In this document: positions 1 to 7,692 of the stretch, piece by piece
Layout: the number at the start of each line of letters is the position of its first letter
Position numbering within the stretch: position 1 is the stretch's first letter
NCBI GenBank assembly: GCA_051418055.1
Contig: JBPRGH010000054.1
Location: 62,001 to 126,000 of the forward strand
Direction of reading: 5' to 3'
Length of the DNA: 64,000 nt
From: JBPRGH01 sp051418055
GTDB taxonomy: Bacteria; Bacteroidota; Bacteroidia; Cytophagales; Cyclobacteriaceae
Notes under the pieces: model-generated
Database searches by the model: none
Told to the model about the DNA's origin: nothing
The model's input: only the letters and a program-made list of their open reading frames with translations
Made by a program: the position numbers and the translations under genes

Positions 1-125
1 CTTTTCTGCTTTGTCTCCTTTTTAGTAAGGATATGGCTTTTGAAGGCGTGCTTACGCTTGATTTTGCCGGATGATGTCACTTTAAACCTTTTCTTCGCTC
101 CAGACTTCGTCTTTAACTTCGGCAT
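1..125 (-). CDS. rpmI: 50S ribosomal protein L35 (partial, cut by window edge)
   Basis: The reverse frame starts with ATG at 125 and opens MPKLKTKSGAKKRFKV, the standard L35 start. L35 is a small, very basic 50S subunit protein. About 41 of the usual ~65 residues are present and the stop lies beyond base 1. It follows infC by 22 bp, which is the conserved infC-rpmI-rplT order, so rplT is expected just outside the window. In many bacteria this operon is repressed by ribosomal protein L20; that control is not visible here. Confidence 0.95.
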   Translation of the reverse strand, partial: MPKLKTKSGAKKRFKVTSSGKIKRKHAFKSHILTKKETKQK

Positions 126-147
126 TATTATAAAAATTTAAAATAGG

Positions 148-702
148 TTACTTTTTTTGTTGTTTTGGTGTAATAAACATTGTCATACGTTTACCTTCCA
201 GCTTCGGCATTTGCTCTACTTTACCATACTCCTCAAGCGCCTGTGCAAATTTCAGTAAAAGGATCTCTCCTCTTTCTTTAAACACAATGGTACGCCCAAC
301 GAAGTGAACATATGCTTTTACTTTAGCACCATCTTTAAGAAAACCTTTGGCGTGATTCAACTTAAAGTTAAAATCGTGCTCTTCCGTATTAGGACCAAAT
401 CTGATCTCTTTAATTACGGTTTTTTGAGCTTTCGCCTTAATTTCCTTTTGTTTCTTTTTTTGCTCGTACTTAAACTTGCTGTAATCGATTATTTTACAAA
501 CTGGAGGATCTGCTTTTGCTGAAATTTCAACCAGGTCTAATCCTCGTTCCTTAGCCATATCAATGGCTTTTTCAATTGGATAAACATCCTGATCTACATC
601 TTCCCCTACTACCCTTACTTTCGGGGCTCGTATTTTTTCGTTTACTCGATAGGGTTCCTCCATTCTGCGGGGGCCCCTTCGAAATCCTCTTTGTTTGCTA
701 AT
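148..702 (-). CDS. infC: Translation initiation factor IF-3, probable ATT start
   Basis: IF-3 binds the 30S subunit, keeps it apart from 50S and checks the start codon and initiator tRNA. The product has the N-domain signature EEPYRVNEKIRAPKVRVVGE, a lysine-rich linker (KKKQKEIKAKAQKT) and the C-domain ending VEQMPKLEGKRMTMFITP. The first in-frame ATG is at 663, but the frame stays open upstream to an ATT at 702..700, four bases after AGGAGGT (713..707). This adds ISKQRGFRRGPRR, a basic N-terminus typical of IF-3, giving 184 residues. A rare ATT start is the known basis of infC self-control in enterobacteria, because IF-3 rejects such codons. I chose 702 on the SD, spacing and extension. The gene lies 91 bp after thrS and 22 bp before rpmI. 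Confidence 0.95.
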   Translation of the reverse strand: MSKQRGFRRGPRRMEEPYRVNEKIRAPKVRVVGEDVDQDVYPIEKAIDMAKERGLDLVEISAKADPPVCKIIDYSKFKYEQKKKQKEIKAKAQKTVIKEIRFGPNTEEHDFNFKLNHAKGFLKDGAKVKAYVHFVGRTIVFKERGEILLLKFAQALEEYGKVEQMPKLEGKRMTMFITPKQQKK

Positions 703-713
703 CGTTACCTCCT
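703..713 (-). promoter_or_regulatory. Strong Shine-Dalgarno that decides the infC ATT start
   Basis: On the reverse strand AGGAGGT (713..707) is followed by AACG and then ATT. Bacteroidota rarely use strong SD sequences, and the other genes in this window mostly lack one, so a full anti-SD match here argues that initiation occurs at this ATT and not at the ATG 39 bases downstream, which has no such motif at a proper distance. Confidence 0.75.
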
Positions 714-793
714 GTTTTTGTTACAAAAAATTAAGTTGCAAATATGCTGATAAATATTTGAATTTCAAAAATAACAGACATATAAGCCTATTG

Positions 794-2734
794 TTAAGAG
801 ACTTTTATTGCCTCATTCACAATGTTTTTAAAGTTGTCCATAAATTCATCCAATGAAACACTGCCCTGATCACCTTCTCCATGCTTACGTACAGATACTG
901 CCTTTTGGCTTTCTTCCTTCTCTCCCACTATCAACATATATGGAATTTTCTGAACCTCAGCATCCCTTATCTTACGCCCTACTTTTTCATCCCTGTGGTC
1001 AACAAAGCCTCTGATATCATTCTCACGCAGGATATTTATTACTTCATTGGCATAATCCTGGTACTTTTCCGATAATGGCAATACAGCCACCTGTTCGGGA
1101 GCCAACCATAGCGGGAAGTTTCCACCGCAATGTTCAATGAGTACTGCCACAAATCTTTCAAGCGAACCAAATGGAGCACGATGAATCATTACCGGACGGT
1201 GCCTCTGGTTATCGGCACCTATATATTCTAGCTCAAAACGCTCAGGCAATTGATAATCTACCTGGATCGTCCCCAGCTGCCAGCTTCTGCCAAGCGCATC
1301 TTTCACCATAAAATCAAGCTTCGGTCCATAAAATGCCGCTTCGCCAAATTCTGTTACGGTAATAAGCCCCTTCTCGTCTGCAGCCTCCTGTATTTCACGC
1401 TCAGCCTTTTCCCAAAGCTTCTCATCACCTATATATTTTTCTCTGTTCTCCTTGTCACGAAGCGATACCTGTGCAGTATAATCTTCAAAACCCAGGGCCC
1501 TGAATACATAAAGGACCAGGTCGATCACTTTTATAAATTCTTCCTTTACCTGTTCGGGCCGGCAGAATATATGTGCATCATCCTGGGTAAATCCTCTTAC
1601 CCTTGTCAGCCCATGCAATTCACCGCTCTGCTCATACCTGTAAACAGTACCAAATTCTGCAAGCCTTAACGGCAGGTCTTTATAGGACCTGGGCTTTGAT
1701 TTATAAATCTCACAATGGTGTGGGCAATTCATAGGCTTAAGCAAAAACTCCTCTCCTTCATTGGGTGTACGGATTGCCTGAAAAGAATCAGCCCCATATT
1801 TTTCATAGTGGCCTGAAGTGATATAAAGGTTCTTATGACCTATATGCGGAGTTACCACCGGGTCATAGCCTGCCTTTACCTGTGCACGTCGCATGAAATT
1901 CTCCAGACGTTCTCTGAGTACCGTTCCTTTTGGCAACCACAGCGGCAGGCCCATTCCTACTTTCTCTGAAAAAGTAAACAGCTCCAGCTCTTTACCCAAT
2001 TTTCTGTGGTCACGCTTTTTAGCTTCTTCAAGAAGATGCAGGTATTCAGACAACTCCTTTTGCTTTGGAAATGTAACACCGTAGATCCTTGTCAGCTGCT
2101 TACGCTTCTCATCGCCCCGCCAATATGCTCCTGCCACATTCAGCAGCTTTACAGCTTTGATAAAGCCGGTGTGCGGGATATGAGGTCCGCGGCACAGATC
2201 TGTAAAATTCCCCTGTCTGTAAAAAGTAATCGAGCCATCCTCCAAACCTTCTATGAGCTCAAGTTTATACTCATCATTTTTTTTCTTATAATAATCGAGC
2301 GCCTCATTTTTACTAACCGGCTTTCTTATATATTCACTTTTCTTTTTAGAAAGCTCCTGCATTTTTTGCTCTACCTGCTGCAGGTCCTCCTCGCCAAACG
2401 AACGGTCACCAAGATCAACATCATAATAAAATCCATTATCTATAGGTGGACCAATTCCAAATTTTACACCAGGATATAATTCTTCCAGTGCCTCTGCAAG
2501 CAAGTGAGCAGACGAGTGCCAGAATGTATTTTTTCCTTCAGGATCATTCCAGGTGAGCAACTTTACTTCTGCATCATTTTCAATTGGACGCGTAGCATCC
2601 CAAACCTCGCCATTAACTTTTGCTGCCAATACATTCCTGGCAAGGCCTTCGCTAATACTGCTGGCTATATCAAGTCCTGAGACACCTTTTTCATATTCCC
2701 TTACCGAACCATCCGGAAGTGTAATTTTAATCAT
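794..2734 (-). CDS. thrS: Threonine--tRNA ligase
   Basis: Class II synthetase that activates threonine with ATP and charges tRNA-Thr. The 646-residue length is normal for the bacterial enzyme. Domains in order: TGS (about 1-62), the second additional domain for editing with HSSAH and CRGPH metal-site motifs (about 65-235), the class II core (about 245-540) with the Zn-binding MNCPHHCEIYKS and motif 2 FGTVYRYEQSGELHGLTRVR, and the anticodon-binding domain (about 545-646). Its ATG overlaps the end of the upstream TPR lipoprotein gene by 8 bp, so the two are probably translationally coupled. It is followed by infC, a common pairing. Confidence 0.97.
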   Translation of the reverse strand: MIKITLPDGSVREYEKGVSGLDIASSISEGLARNVLAAKVNGEVWDATRPIENDAEVKLLTWNDPEGKNTFWHSSAHLLAEALEELYPGVKFGIGPPIDNGFYYDVDLGDRSFGEEDLQQVEQKMQELSKKKSEYIRKPVSKNEALDYYKKKNDEYKLELIEGLEDGSITFYRQGNFTDLCRGPHIPHTGFIKAVKLLNVAGAYWRGDEKRKQLTRIYGVTFPKQKELSEYLHLLEEAKKRDHRKLGKELELFTFSEKVGMGLPLWLPKGTVLRERLENFMRRAQVKAGYDPVVTPHIGHKNLYITSGHYEKYGADSFQAIRTPNEGEEFLLKPMNCPHHCEIYKSKPRSYKDLPLRLAEFGTVYRYEQSGELHGLTRVRGFTQDDAHIFCRPEQVKEEFIKVIDLVLYVFRALGFEDYTAQVSLRDKENREKYIGDEKLWEKAEREIQEAADEKGLITVTEFGEAAFYGPKLDFMVKDALGRSWQLGTIQVDYQLPERFELEYIGADNQRHRPVMIHRAPFGSLERFVAVLIEHCGGNFPLWLAPEQVAVLPLSEKYQDYANEVINILRENDIRGFVDHRDEKVGRKIRDAEVQKIPYMLIVGEKEESQKAVSVRKHGEGDQGSVSLDEFMDNFKNIVNEAIKVS

Positions 2735-3827
2735 CTTGATTATTTGGATTTTTTATACTTTCAATTTTAGCAGGGGTTGTTTCTTCCTTTATAGAATCCT
2801 GCTTCTGTCTTACTCTTCGCAAATATGCGATCTTTTTCAGCAATTGCTCCATTTCAACAATTGCAATTTCAAATGTCGAATCTCTTGATAAAATTTCCTG
2901 GTATACCTCCAGCGCCTGATTATACCTGTACTGGCGGTCATAACTTCTGGCAATCAGAAGCCTTACATCATCAAAGGACTGATCATATTGTAAAGCCTTT
3001 TCAGCGTAGAAACGTACAGAGTCATACTGTCTCTTTTCAAGCTTTATTTCCGAAAGCTGAAGATACGCAGATAAATTATTTGCATCAAGCTGAACAAGTT
3101 GCCTAAACCATTCCTCCGCAGCATCATATTGGGTAATTTCCAGGTTTAAAACACCCAGCGTATAAAGATTTTCAGTATTCTTAGGCTCCAGTGTGTAAAT
3201 TTTTTCGCGCAGGCTGATAGCCTCTTGGATGTTCTTTTGAGCCATAGCTATCTTTGCTTTTCTTTCAATAGCATCCGTATAAGCGGAATCAATGGCCAGT
3301 GTTTTTTCAATCCACTGCAGCCCTGCTGTTGTATCATTCTTCTGCAACATTAATACGGCCTTTAAGAAAGTAACAGACGGATCATTCTGCTTTTTTCTGA
3401 TAGCAGCATCTAAAAATCTTTCTCCTTTACCATACTCCTTTTCAGCATAATACTGCTGGGAAATAATTATCTGTAGTTCAGGGTTCACATATCCCAGGCT
3501 ATAAGATTTTAATGCATTATCAAGTGCTTCTTTTGATTTTCCAAGTGAAGCATTGACCTGCGCCAGAAGGTAATAATAAAATGCATTTTCGTCGTCAAGT
3601 TGTACTGCTTTTTCGGCATATGCCAGTGCCTGTACAGCATTTCCCTGATCATAAGTAAGCCTGGCGAGCCTGTAGTACTGAAATGGATCTTCCGTATCTT
3701 CTATTTCAGCTATTTGAGGGAATTCAAGGGAATCAGGTAGAGGCTGTGTAACAATTTCATTATGCCCATAAGGCCGCTGACAAGCAATGATAAAAAATAT
3801 ACCGAAAATGAATAAGAGAAGCCGCAT
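2727..3827 (-). CDS. TPR-repeat lipoprotein
   Basis: The 366-residue product starts MRLLLFIFGIFFIIACQRP, a short signal peptide with a lipobox Cys at about residue 16, so a lipid-anchored envelope protein is expected. The rest is built of tandem helical repeats of about 34 residues with TPR spacing (for example YYRLARLTYDQGNAVQALAY and AYLQLSEIKLEKRQYDSVRF), roughly nine units, then a charged tail. TPR proteins scaffold protein complexes; no enzyme motif is seen. Its start overlaps the DUF5686 stop by 1 bp and its end overlaps thrS by 8 bp, so it is expressed within this gene run. The exact partner is unknown. Confidence 0.85.
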   Translation of the reverse strand: MRLLLFIFGIFFIIACQRPYGHNEIVTQPLPDSLEFPQIAEIEDTEDPFQYYRLARLTYDQGNAVQALAYAEKAVQLDDENAFYYYLLAQVNASLGKSKEALDNALKSYSLGYVNPELQIIISQQYYAEKEYGKGERFLDAAIRKKQNDPSVTFLKAVLMLQKNDTTAGLQWIEKTLAIDSAYTDAIERKAKIAMAQKNIQEAISLREKIYTLEPKNTENLYTLGVLNLEITQYDAAEEWFRQLVQLDANNLSAYLQLSEIKLEKRQYDSVRFYAEKALQYDQSFDDVRLLIARSYDRQYRYNQALEVYQEILSRDSTFEIAIVEMEQLLKKIAYLRRVRQKQDSIKEETTPAKIESIKNPNNQDD

Positions 3828-6346
3828 TATAATAAAAACTGAAAACTTACTTTTACACCAAAGCTATTAACATCAGGTTTATCAAGATGAGTAAGCCTGT
3901 GCAAAAAATCAATTCTTCCGAATTTGAAAATATTTTCTATACCATACCCTAACTCTACATAAGGTTTATCTCCTAACGATGATAATTGCTGTATTGGTTC
4001 ACCTTCACTGGTAAAATCAGGGATAAGGTTTCTGTTTTTTTCACTAAGTGTGCCGTAGATCACACTACCTGAAGCAAGAAGTCGCCACTGAAGCTTTTTC
4101 ATCAATGGGATCCTGTTTAATATAAACCCCTGAAAATGATGGAAATATTTAAGGCTCACATACTGGTCACTGGCAAACTCAGAGAAATTCATTAAGTTAA
4201 AAGCTGCTGTTGTGTAAAAGAAGGATTCATTCCCCACATGAGTTTCCAAGAGTGGATAAGGAAGTGTCCCAAATATTTTTTCACCAGTCAAAACCACATT
4301 TGATGTGCCCAAAAATCCCATAATTATTTTATCCTCCAGATCCAGTTTTACCTTATGGTAGGTAAAATCACTATCCATTATGCCCTCTATTCCTGCTGTA
4401 TAGCTCATTTTAATAACCGGCCAGTCAATGGTCCCCATGCTTATCCGTTCATTATCATTAATGATCACTACTTCATCTTTAGCATAACGTGATTCAATTG
4501 TAAATTCTGTGGTTTTAAACCTGCTCTCTAAGGGGCTATTATCAGTACCTGGCTTTAATTTATATGCAAAATTGTATAATGGATTAAAACTTGAGTTTTT
4601 AACAGTAAATGTCTGGCGGAAACCTCTAAAAAGATCCCTTCCCATAGAAAATTTATAGCTTTCATAGCGATACGGCCTGCTAAGGCTTCCGAAACGTGTG
4701 GCAAATAAAAACATCTGGTTATCGGCAATGTCATCCACCTCAAGCCCTACCTGATCTATATCATTAGCATATGCAAAAGAAAATACAGTCCACTGATCTT
4801 TATCTGCTATAAACCGCATATACCCATTATATTTGTAGGTTTCATCTTCAGTACCATAAGCTGCATAACCACCAAAAACCCACTGATCACTGAATTTTAT
4901 ATTTGTCCTTCCCCCCAGCTGAAAGCGATGACCTTCAATTTCATTGTACGCATAAACACTGAGATAAGGGCCAACATCAAATTTACCTACTTTAGCATAC
5001 CCATTTACAGCTAGTTTTATAAGTTCAGTATAGGTTTTCACAACAGGAATATTGCGTAAAGTATCAATCATCTGATAAACAGTTTTTTCCTGTTCAGACA
5101 AAGGTTCATGCCTATGCAAATCCCAAAATTCATTGTTACTGTTCACGCTAACATCCGGAGCAATCTGAATAGGGATCCTGTAGAAAGTTTCCTCATGCGG
5201 TTGGTTAACTACAACCTTATCTATTGAAGAGTAAAATTTCACAAGCATACCAGCCATATCATCCCGAAACTGACCAATATCTATAAGTATCCTTGTTTTT
5301 GAAGGAAGCCACTGGCCTGCGCTTGTAGGGACCAGCTCCTGCTGAATTTTTATTTTTTCCAGAAAATTAAGATTGGCAATAGGCAGCACAGTGACATCTA
5401 TTCTTTTTAAAGCATATTCTTTTTTTGTAATCCACATTGTACCGTTAAAGGCAAGATCCTGATCTCTTTTTGGAAAGAAATCCAGCTTGTAGCAATAATC
5501 ACCATCTACATATCCACTATCCGACAGGTCATACTCATAATATAGCTTCCACCCATCTGCTATTGGAGACACAAAATCCTTTTCTGCTATATTTAGCCAG
5601 TTTTCATAAAAATTATAATTCTGGAATGACGAACCCACCAGCTGAGACACCAGTGTACCATCTTCTACGCCAATACCTGTAATTTTGGTCTTAATGATTT
5701 TTTCGTGCTGCAATCTTGGGGAATTGCGGTAATAGAATTCTGACAGGGATTCAGATATGAATACAGGCAGAACAGGCTTACCGTCCTCGCCGGCAATCTG
5801 CTCAATGCTATCCATCACAGAAGTGATCTTTTGCATGACCTTCCGTTTACGCATTTTTTCAGAAATGTTATCTACGGCTATTTCTATCTTATTATAGCTC
5901 TCATACTGAAAAGCATCCAGCTGCCACTTATTATTATTCTTTTTGTTTTTAACTACTTTCCGCAGGATATCATGGGCAGGGTTTTCACCTGCATAAAACA
6001 CAAATTCATTGAGATTCATAGCTTCTTCCTGGAGCTGGAAATCTATTATTTGCTCCTGAAAAGGAATAACAGCTTTTGTTCTGGAGGTATATCCAACATA
6101 TGAAACAGTAACAGAATCTACTTTTAAGGTAGTTTTAATTACGAAATTACCTTCAAAATCTGTGGTACTGCCAATAGAGGTTCCTTTAAAATAAACGCCT
6201 GCAAAAGGGATCGGGTCACCTGTAGATGCATCTTTAACTTTACCTTTTACTACTGTTTGTGCAGTTAATATCTGACTAACAAAAAGAAAGGAAAATATAA
6301 ATACAAGCCCTTTATTAACTATCAATCTTAACATCTTCTCTTTCAC
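3827..6346 (-). CDS. DUF5686 / carboxypeptidase-regulatory-like domain outer-membrane protein
   Basis: 839 residues. A signal peptide ends near residue 30 (FVSQILTAQ). A beta-sandwich CarboxypepD_reg-like domain follows (about 31-120; VVKGKVKDASTGDPIPFAGV then YVGYTSRT), as at the N-terminus of TonB receptors. The remainder matches the large DUF5686 family of Bacteroidota, and its alternating-residue pattern with terminal aromatic VSFQFLL suggests an outer-membrane beta-barrel. Function is unknown. The start overlaps the end of the SanA-like gene by 32 bp; an in-frame Met four residues in (6334) still overlaps. Family assignment is from recognition of the pattern, not a search. Confidence 0.85.
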   Translation of the reverse strand: MKEKMLRLIVNKGLVFIFSFLFVSQILTAQTVVKGKVKDASTGDPIPFAGVYFKGTSIGSTTDFEGNFVIKTTLKVDSVTVSYVGYTSRTKAVIPFQEQIIDFQLQEEAMNLNEFVFYAGENPAHDILRKVVKNKKNNNKWQLDAFQYESYNKIEIAVDNISEKMRKRKVMQKITSVMDSIEQIAGEDGKPVLPVFISESLSEFYYRNSPRLQHEKIIKTKITGIGVEDGTLVSQLVGSSFQNYNFYENWLNIAEKDFVSPIADGWKLYYEYDLSDSGYVDGDYCYKLDFFPKRDQDLAFNGTMWITKKEYALKRIDVTVLPIANLNFLEKIKIQQELVPTSAGQWLPSKTRILIDIGQFRDDMAGMLVKFYSSIDKVVVNQPHEETFYRIPIQIAPDVSVNSNNEFWDLHRHEPLSEQEKTVYQMIDTLRNIPVVKTYTELIKLAVNGYAKVGKFDVGPYLSVYAYNEIEGHRFQLGGRTNIKFSDQWVFGGYAAYGTEDETYKYNGYMRFIADKDQWTVFSFAYANDIDQVGLEVDDIADNQMFLFATRFGSLSRPYRYESYKFSMGRDLFRGFRQTFTVKNSSFNPLYNFAYKLKPGTDNSPLESRFKTTEFTIESRYAKDEVVIINDNERISMGTIDWPVIKMSYTAGIEGIMDSDFTYHKVKLDLEDKIIMGFLGTSNVVLTGEKIFGTLPYPLLETHVGNESFFYTTAAFNLMNFSEFASDQYVSLKYFHHFQGFILNRIPLMKKLQWRLLASGSVIYGTLSEKNRNLIPDFTSEGEPIQQLSSLGDKPYVELGYGIENIFKFGRIDFLHRLTHLDKPDVNSFGVKVSFQFLL

Positions 6347-6965
6347 CTAAAAATTTAGGGCCTTTCTTAACTATATACAAATCCCAGATTGCCAGTGGCC
6401 TTGCCATAATTTCTCTAAGTTGTACAATAATAGACATATCTTCGGGAAGTTTATCTGTGGCCATAGCCACTGCTTCCATATTATAGTAATTACTTATGAA
6501 TAATGCACGATAAGCATGAAATTTTTGTGTAACAATAGTAACTTTATGCTGCCCGAATATCTTTTTCCCACGAATAATTGAATCAAGGGTGCGTAACCCG
6601 GCATAATCAAGGGTAATGTGCTGTGGTGGAATTCCCATTTTTACCAGTGCTTCTTTCATCTTTTGGGGTTCATTATAATAGCGGGTGCTGTTATCACCAC
6701 TTACCAGGATATGGCGTACTTTCCCTGTTTTATAAAGCTCTGCTGCACGTTCCATTCGCAGTATAAAGTAAGGATTAGGCGCTCCACCGGCAAGCCTGTT
6801 GCTTGTGCCTAATACCAGGGCAACATCATTTTCAGGAAGCGAGACGGAATCTTTAAACAGCTGATTCCTTGTACTTAAAACCACCCACATATTCGTGATA
6901 AAAAGAAAAAGTAACCCAGCTATGAAAAACCACAAAAAAAACTTGAATATATGCCTCTTCTTCAT
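6315..6965 (-). CDS. SanA/YdcF-like DUF218 envelope protein
   Basis: 216 residues with one N-terminal membrane segment (about 9-28, FFLWFFIAGLLFLFI) and then a DUF218 domain: ALVLGTSNR, a conserved Glu/Arg helix (RMERAAELYKTGKVRHILVS), GDN, an MKEALVKMGIPPQHITLD block and VTQKFHAYRALFIS. This matches the SanA type, linked in E. coli to vancomycin exclusion and envelope barrier function at high temperature. The biochemical activity of the family is not settled. It sits 34 bp after trmH and overlaps the DUF5686 gene. Confidence 0.85.
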   Translation of the reverse strand: MKKRHIFKFFLWFFIAGLLFLFITNMWVVLSTRNQLFKDSVSLPENDVALVLGTSNRLAGGAPNPYFILRMERAAELYKTGKVRHILVSGDNSTRYYNEPQKMKEALVKMGIPPQHITLDYAGLRTLDSIIRGKKIFGQHKVTIVTQKFHAYRALFISNYYNMEAVAMATDKLPEDMSIIVQLREIMARPLAIWDLYIVKKGPKFLGEREDVKIDS

Positions 6966-6999
6966 TCGTTAACCTACAACGTAATCAATAAAAATAAAG

Positions 7000-7692
7000 T
7001 TAACTCTTTTCACCACGGTTAGTGTTTAAAAAATGTTGTTCCATTAGGTCGGCGCTTCTTACAAGCCTTTTATACCATTTTAGCCTTAGAAGATCTTTTT
7101 CTTTTTTATCTAATTTAAAATCAACTCCTTCGGCAATCATCCTTTTTCTCAAGGTATGTAATATCAATGCTGCCGAAACAGATATATTAAAGCTTTCAGT
7201 AAAGCCGTACATAGGGATGGTTACCTGCTCATCCGCCATCTCATAAGCTTCCTTTGATAACCCAATTTTCTCAGTACCAAAAACAAGTGCAACAGGAGAA
7301 GTTAGATCCATTTCATCAATAGTAGTAACCGCTGAGTCGGGTACTGTTATTACAATTTTATATCCTCTTTTTTTCAGTTGCTTTAACGCCGTAGCTGTAT
7401 TCTGATCCTCATTATTATACTGGACTATATCTATCCACTTATATGCGCCAAGTACAACATCTTTATTGAGCTTATATTTATTTTCATTTTCTATAATATG
7501 AACCTCCTGAACTCCCAGGCAATCGCAGGTTCTAACTACTGCACTGGCATTCTGAGACTGATATATATCTTCCAGCACCACCGTCAGATGTTTGGTACGA
7601 TCATTTAAGATCTTTTCAAAAAGTTGCTGCTTATGTTCGGTTACATAATCCCTGAAATAGTTTGTTAGCTCCTTTACCTCACGATCAGTCAT
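7000..7692 (-). CDS. trmH: SpoU-family tRNA 2'-O-methyltransferase (TrmH-like)
   Basis: 230 residues with the three SPOUT motifs: motif 1 QNASAVVRTCDCLG (about 47-60), motif 2 VALVFGTEKIGLS (about 133-145) and motif 3 IPMYGFTESFNISVSAALIL (about 159-178), which forms the deep trefoil knot and SAM site. The family methylates the ribose 2'-OH of RNA; the closest named member is TrmH (tRNA Gm18), but rRNA-specific paralogues look alike, so the substrate is inferred. Its ATG directly abuts the parC stop codon, so it is probably coupled to topoisomerase IV expression. Confidence 0.88.
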   Translation of the reverse strand: MTDREVKELTNYFRDYVTEHKQQLFEKILNDRTKHLTVVLEDIYQSQNASAVVRTCDCLGVQEVHIIENENKYKLNKDVVLGAYKWIDIVQYNNEDQNTATALKQLKKRGYKIVITVPDSAVTTIDEMDLTSPVALVFGTEKIGLSKEAYEMADEQVTIPMYGFTESFNISVSAALILHTLRKRMIAEGVDFKLDKKEKDLLRLKWYKRLVRSADLMEQHFLNTNRGEKS

